Assembly: GCA_036898135.1 (NCBI GenBank)
Contig: CM072513.1
Span: 40,824,528-40,888,527, forward strand
DNA length: 64,000 nt
Direction of reading: 5' to 3'
Source of the DNA: Oncomelania hupensis
Taxonomy: Eukaryota > Mollusca > Gastropoda > Littorinimorpha > Pomatiopsidae
The translations under genes were made by a program, and so were the position numbers. Positions 60,101-64,000 of this stretch are shown here, in pieces. Numbering within the stretch: position 1 is the stretch's first letter; the number at the start of each line of letters is the position of its first letter. The notes beneath the pieces were generated by a model that saw only the letters and a list, made by a program, of their open reading frames with translations, was not told the DNA's origin and made no database searches.

Positions 60101-63100
60101 CCTGTTGAGTATTATTTTCAAGAGGACCTTGCTGGGATGGCTGATGAGGCTGATGGTGCAGTAATTTTCACACTCCTGAAGATTACCATTTTTGGGAAGA
60201 GTGATGACAAGCGAGTGGGTCCATGGTGTAGGCCACTCCCCACTCTGCCAGATCTTGTTACAGATAATGGTGAGGGCGTCAATCATCGCTTGCTCTCCAG
60301 CTTGCAGCAATTCCGCGGGTATGTTGTCCACTCCTGCTGACTTCCCCCTTTTTTTGTGATTGCACTGCTGCCTCAACTTCTTCTTGGAGAATTGGTAAGG
60401 TTTCGTCCTCTTCTCTGTTCTGGGGACATGCTAGAACTGATGGGTCTCCGTTTGGTTTGTGGTTGTGTACACTCATTCGATGATGGTGTTTTTCTATCAG
60501 TAGTTGATTCAGCCCCAATGCTTGAATTCTCCTGATAGGTGTAAACTCGGATTCGTTTATCCATGCAACCCGTTCAATCAGCATACAAGTCACAGAGTCG
60601 ACGTATGAAGTTTTCCACTTTTATTCAGCACACATCAACAACTGCATACCATCGCTCAATCGCTTTTTCACTCTCAACTTTTTACTTTCAACCCTCCTTC
60701 TTTTGAAACAGTGCGGCACTTATATAGTCTCTACATACTCAAGAACAAACGAGAATATCCTACATGAAACACCACAACCAATCAAAATTAACTTCGTCAT
60801 CACTGTTTTACGTCATACAACCTTCCTTTCTGTCAAAAGAATGTTCTCAAATATCCTAAAACTTCGATCGATAGTAAACAAGCAGATCTAGAGAATTCTC
60901 CAATAATATCGACTAACGAAAATTATCAACGTTATTCAAAGCTTCTTCTAACAACAATGCAAACTCAAATCAAAGGTAAATACACTCTATTATTGCATGC
61001 TTTGCAAAATTAAATGAACAGATCTATCGCGCGCGCTTCACACATAATATCGTGCGCATTTCACACGCACCATCATGCGCGTTTCAATGTAACAGGTTGT
61101 AATGCTAGAACTGATGGGTCTCCATTTGGTTTGTGGTTGTAAAGGTCAGAGCAGTACTCTGTCGATCTATCCAAGACTTCTTGTTCTTCTGTAAGGCCAG
61201 ACTTGTTTTGGATTGTGGAGATATTGGGCTGTTTAACACTTTTCAGCTGCTTCACGGTCTGGTAGGCTTTCTTGCTGTTGTTCTTGGTCAGACTGTTCTC
61301 TATTTCCTGGCATTGCTCTTCTATCTAGCTCTCCTTTGCTGTGTGCATGCCTTTTCGGATGTCAGTGTTGATTTTTCGGTAGGCATCAGCTCCCTGTGAA
61401 GTGTTCTTTTTATTTTATCTTCATTTATCACACAGGTCCAAAAGTTCAGGTGTGATCCACAGCTTCTTCTTTGGCCGGTGCTTTCCAAGGATCTCCGTGG
61501 TGGCATCTGTCACAGCTGAGTTGAAGGTGGTGGTCATGGTGTTGACATCTACTTCACCAGCTCTTAAAATGAGCAGTGTTGCAAGTTTCCCTCCAATTGT
61601 GGCTGGGAATATTTTAGCCACCTCCGGGTCTTGCAGAAAACTGACAAACTGACAGAATATGTTTGTATACTATAGGTTAAATATAAAGCCATATCACTGT
61701 ACAATTACCCATTTCAAACATGTTTTTGCAAGGCCTAAAATGACTTTACCTTCGAGATCAAAACAAAAATGGGAAAAATGAAATATCTCTAAATGTTGTA
61801 TCTCTCTCATAGTTTAGGGTTAAGGTCACTTCAAAGTACCTATATGAACTGACTTTGGACAACTCCAGTGACCTTGACCTTGGAGTGAGGTTGACCAAAT
61901 TTACAAAGTATGTGTGTATCATTAATATTATTATTCATCAAAGAATCATAAATTCAATATTAACCTTTAAAAAAATTGAAATTTTGTGAAGAATTGTCAT
62001 TTTGGACTAACATTTGTTAACTCTAATCAATTCATTATCATTTATGAGGTCTCATGGATACATCATCTTACCAAGTTTGGTTGTGATAGCTGAAAGAGGT
62101 TCTGAGATGTTAATTCAATTAAAATTTTTGCACATTCATTCATTGAGACAGACAGACAAACACATTTATTGAGACAGACAGATGGAAACAAAGTTTTTTT
62201 TAATGTCATTTTTTAAAACTATTTATTACTCATCTCGCACACATCTGCAAAAATATAATTTTTTTAAATTTTTTTGGGGGGATGGGGGGTGGGTGGGTGG
62301 GAGGAGGGGAGATGGAGTGGGGAGGGGGTATGAGTACATCCCATTGCTGTGCATGAGAGTAAAAAATTAAAATAACCAACCTCTGAAGTTTGGACAACAA
62401 CGCCTGTTTGCAAAACTCAAACAAAAGACAACTGTGAACAAACAACAACCCACCACAGCTCACTTGTCACCTTGTAGGCCAGAAATTACAATTTAGCTTC
62501 TGCTAAATATCCATAAGCACTTCCACATGTCAATTTCTTTCAAACCCAAAACCTTCTAAGACCAATGCACAAAGTCAATACACTATTATAGTAATATACA
62601 CAAACCTCAAAATGCAAGTACAACCTCCACAGCAGAGGGCAGTTCTGAGCAGCTTTATGTTGCAGTGCTCTTTCACACACAGCTCGAACACGATGAACAG
62701 CACCTGCACCACACATCATTCACTCTTACTCTTTTTCTTCCACTGCCCTTGGTTCCTTTATTTATCTCATAAATAGTAAAACTTCCTTTGCTATTTGTTT
62801 TAATTAACCTCACCTTATAGAAACGGTAAAATTGTGTTTAAATAGGGCTCAACATGGTCTATATAAGACAAACCCTCTAAAAGAGTATGTTAGAGATGGC
62901 GTATAAGTAGAAGGACATATGATGACATTTAAGGAAACATGTTTAAAGGTGTATTAACCCTTTGAGTACATTAGCAAATGGCTTTTGATAAGATTTCTCC
63001 TATATTTTCACTTACACCTCTCATGCATTTACTGGGATACCTATAAGATTGCTTTTTCTGTTATGTAATATTTAACCATAAAGTGTTAAGGAAGCCTTAG

Positions 63101-64000
63101 GAGATATTTACTTCCTTCTATACATCATGTACAATAACAATTATAACAGCTAATTTGGGTACTCAAAATAAGCTGTTAATGTAATTCTAATACTCACCTT
63201 GTCCATGCATATTTTCATCAGTAGTCATTGCAAGAGTCTTATGACGTTTCATTTCAGCCAGCACTTCAAACAGCACAGGGTACACTGATGTCATCTGGTC
63301 TTTGGATGGGTGAAAAGGGCTGCAAAGTCTTGACAAACTGCTGGCCTGTGTGTCCATGTAAAGCTTGTGACGAAGCAAGTCAGGATCATCAGGAAAACGA
63401 GAGATACATGCTGTCAGTCGAGACCGAATCTGGCCAAGGAACACCATTCCCACTGACATGCAGTTCCTCAGCATGGTGATGCAGTGAACACTGATCTGCT
63501 TCTGCATCCTTTTCACATCTTCAATATTCACACTTTCTTGCATGGCTACATCACAATAATGAGAAGCAGTATCAAATACCTGCAAGGATCCAGACACACC
63601 ACCAGCACACAGTTCAAACAAAGCAAAACAGCTGGTGAAGTGCAAGACATGAAGCCTCATTTCTGGTGTGTTGTTTGCAGTCAGCTTTACAAAAAGCTCT
63701 TTAAGGACAGTTTTAAAATGGTTGCGAATTCTCAACACAACAGCAGCAGTAACAGGCTTACTTGTTTCAGCCTTAAACTTGGTCCTATCAGCCATACAAA
63801 CCAAACTGTTCAGCACCTTATTCTTGTCATCTGTGTTTGGCATCTGTTTGCTGTGGTCTGAATGAACAAGTAGGTCTAGAGGTGAAAAGCCAAGGGTCAT
63901 TTCAGTCAAAGTGCGGTATATAGCACACAGCCCTGCCATTGCCAAGGCATCATCACTAGCAGCAGAAGCCGAGAACATGGCAAGCCCTGTGTGCAGCATA
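57129..64000 (-). CDS. NRDE2: NRDE2-like nuclear RNAi-defective factor, 3' part (partial)
   Basis: NRDE2 is a HAT-repeat nuclear protein that binds the exosome helicase MTR4 and limits RNA decay in splicing speckles. Four exons in transcript order: beyond 64000 to 63198, 62703-62606, 58128-58060 and 57260-57129, all in phase, stop TAA. The large exon encodes about 267 residues of alpha-helical sequence without low complexity. The next exon reads RAVCERALQH...NCPLLWRLYLHFE and the third GRAQGILYRALQFCPWSK. The last ends in DLMTEKQLRLQIPLEEVNIL, which matches the typical NRDE2 C-terminus 'DLMTEKELRVRLPLEELELLL'. Upstream exons are outside the window. The 4.5-kb intron between 62606 and 58128 is filled by an R2 repeat, a LINE and an LTR-like insert. 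Confidence 0.92.
58867..61655 (-). mobile_element. LINE-alpha copy F, longest copy, with LTR-like insert
   Basis: The tail (GGATA)n complement lies at 58867-58890. Going up on the minus strand it holds FKYLGAIVSDNGS, EISAEKTKMMTNN, GVRQGCLLSPTLFNIFLE, FDRTWHAALWATMRVYN, the LPKNGNLQECENY block and SAGVDNIPAELL. It then extends past an insertion at 60466-61094 to the N-terminal TEILGKHRPKKKLWITPELL segment and 5' beyond copy A's start, to CAGAAAACTGACAAACTGAC. A deletion sits in the FADD region near 59655-59665. The endonuclease is missing. The target duplication is imprecise (about ATGTTGTTGTAT versus ATGTTTGTAT). Confidence 0.88.
60466..61094 (-). mobile_element. Solo-LTR-like insertion (TG...CA ends, 5-bp TSD GGTTG)
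   Basis: On the minus strand it starts TGTTACATTGAAAC and ends GAGTGTACA, 629 bp, with GGTTG directly repeated on each side (60461-60465, 61095-61099). It carries a TATA-like CTATATAA at 60727-60720 and AATAAA at 60625-60620, about 95 bp apart, as in an LTR with a short R region. No internal coding region remains. A 38-bp stretch of LINE sequence (GCTAGAACTGATGGGTC...) occurs at both sides, which a simple 5-bp TSD does not explain. Confidence 0.75.

Larger units (their letters stand above)
58535..62362. repeat. R2 repeat split by LINE-alpha copy F
   Basis: R2 runs from CATATGACTCACATGCTCC to about 58866 and resumes at about 61656 to 62362. Across the join, the outer parts read ...AATAATGCAATGTTGT + TGTATACTATAGGTTAA..., co-linear with the R2 at 11990-12035. 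The far end has the G-rich tract 62274-62328 and the GCATGAGAGT end. Confidence 0.75.

Noticed and set aside
63484..63861. Plus-strand open frame over the NRDE2 exon
   Set aside because: It is the antisense of a confidently assigned NRDE2 exon, with no splice or homology support.

Overview
This is eukaryotic, metazoan DNA. It has long AT-rich introns with GT-AG boundaries, many microsatellites and dense transposable elements. The mix of elements (a non-LTR family ending in GGATA repeats, tRNA-headed SINEs, DIRS-like tyrosine-recombinase retroelements and hAT elements) resembles a lophotrochozoan, most likely mollusc, genome. That placement is an impression from the repeats and the animal-type proteins, not a tested result.

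Five host genes can be assembled exon by exon. (1) The last three coding exons of an EF-hand-like protein lie on the plus strand at 733-2646. (2) A complete RAB4 GTPase lies on the minus strand at 6508-17758, with seven exons and 210 aa. (3) A TAF6L/TAF6-type histone-fold and HEAT subunit lies on the plus strand at 20775-44195, with eleven coding exons. Its last exon carries an apparent 4-bp tandem duplication that breaks the frame. (4) A complete mitochondrial ribosome-recycling GTPase, GFM2 (EF-G2mt), lies on the minus strand at 46859-54604, with nine exons and 785 aa. (5) The 3' part of NRDE2 lies on the minus strand from 57129 past the window edge. RAB4 and TAF6L are head to head, about 3 kb apart. 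GFM2 and NRDE2 are in tandem on the minus strand. The five products belong to unrelated pathways (endosome recycling, chromatin/transcription, mitochondrial translation, nuclear RNA surveillance).

The rest is largely a stratigraphy of nested mobile elements. Reconstructed events: a LINE inside a 570-bp repeat in RAB4; a hAT element with an intact 8-bp target duplication in RAB4; a two-copy DNA transposon family with 15-bp inverted ends and 6-bp target duplications; a DIRS element with inverted terminal repeats and an internal complementary region in the 9.1-kb TAF6L intron, itself split by a tandem-duplicated block; a second, decayed DIRS element carrying a SINE; and a solo-LTR-like insertion inside a LINE inside an older repeat in an NRDE2 intron. 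The tandem block supplies pre-insertion sites for two of these events.

I found no operon, CRISPR array, genuine tRNA or rRNA gene. I found no wholly new gene system. The most original signals are the 6-bp-TSD transposon family, the DIRS architecture, a SINE-tail-derived minisatellite, and the TAF6L frameshift. All coordinates of decayed repeats are approximate; exon coordinates come from codon-phase-consistent splice sites.
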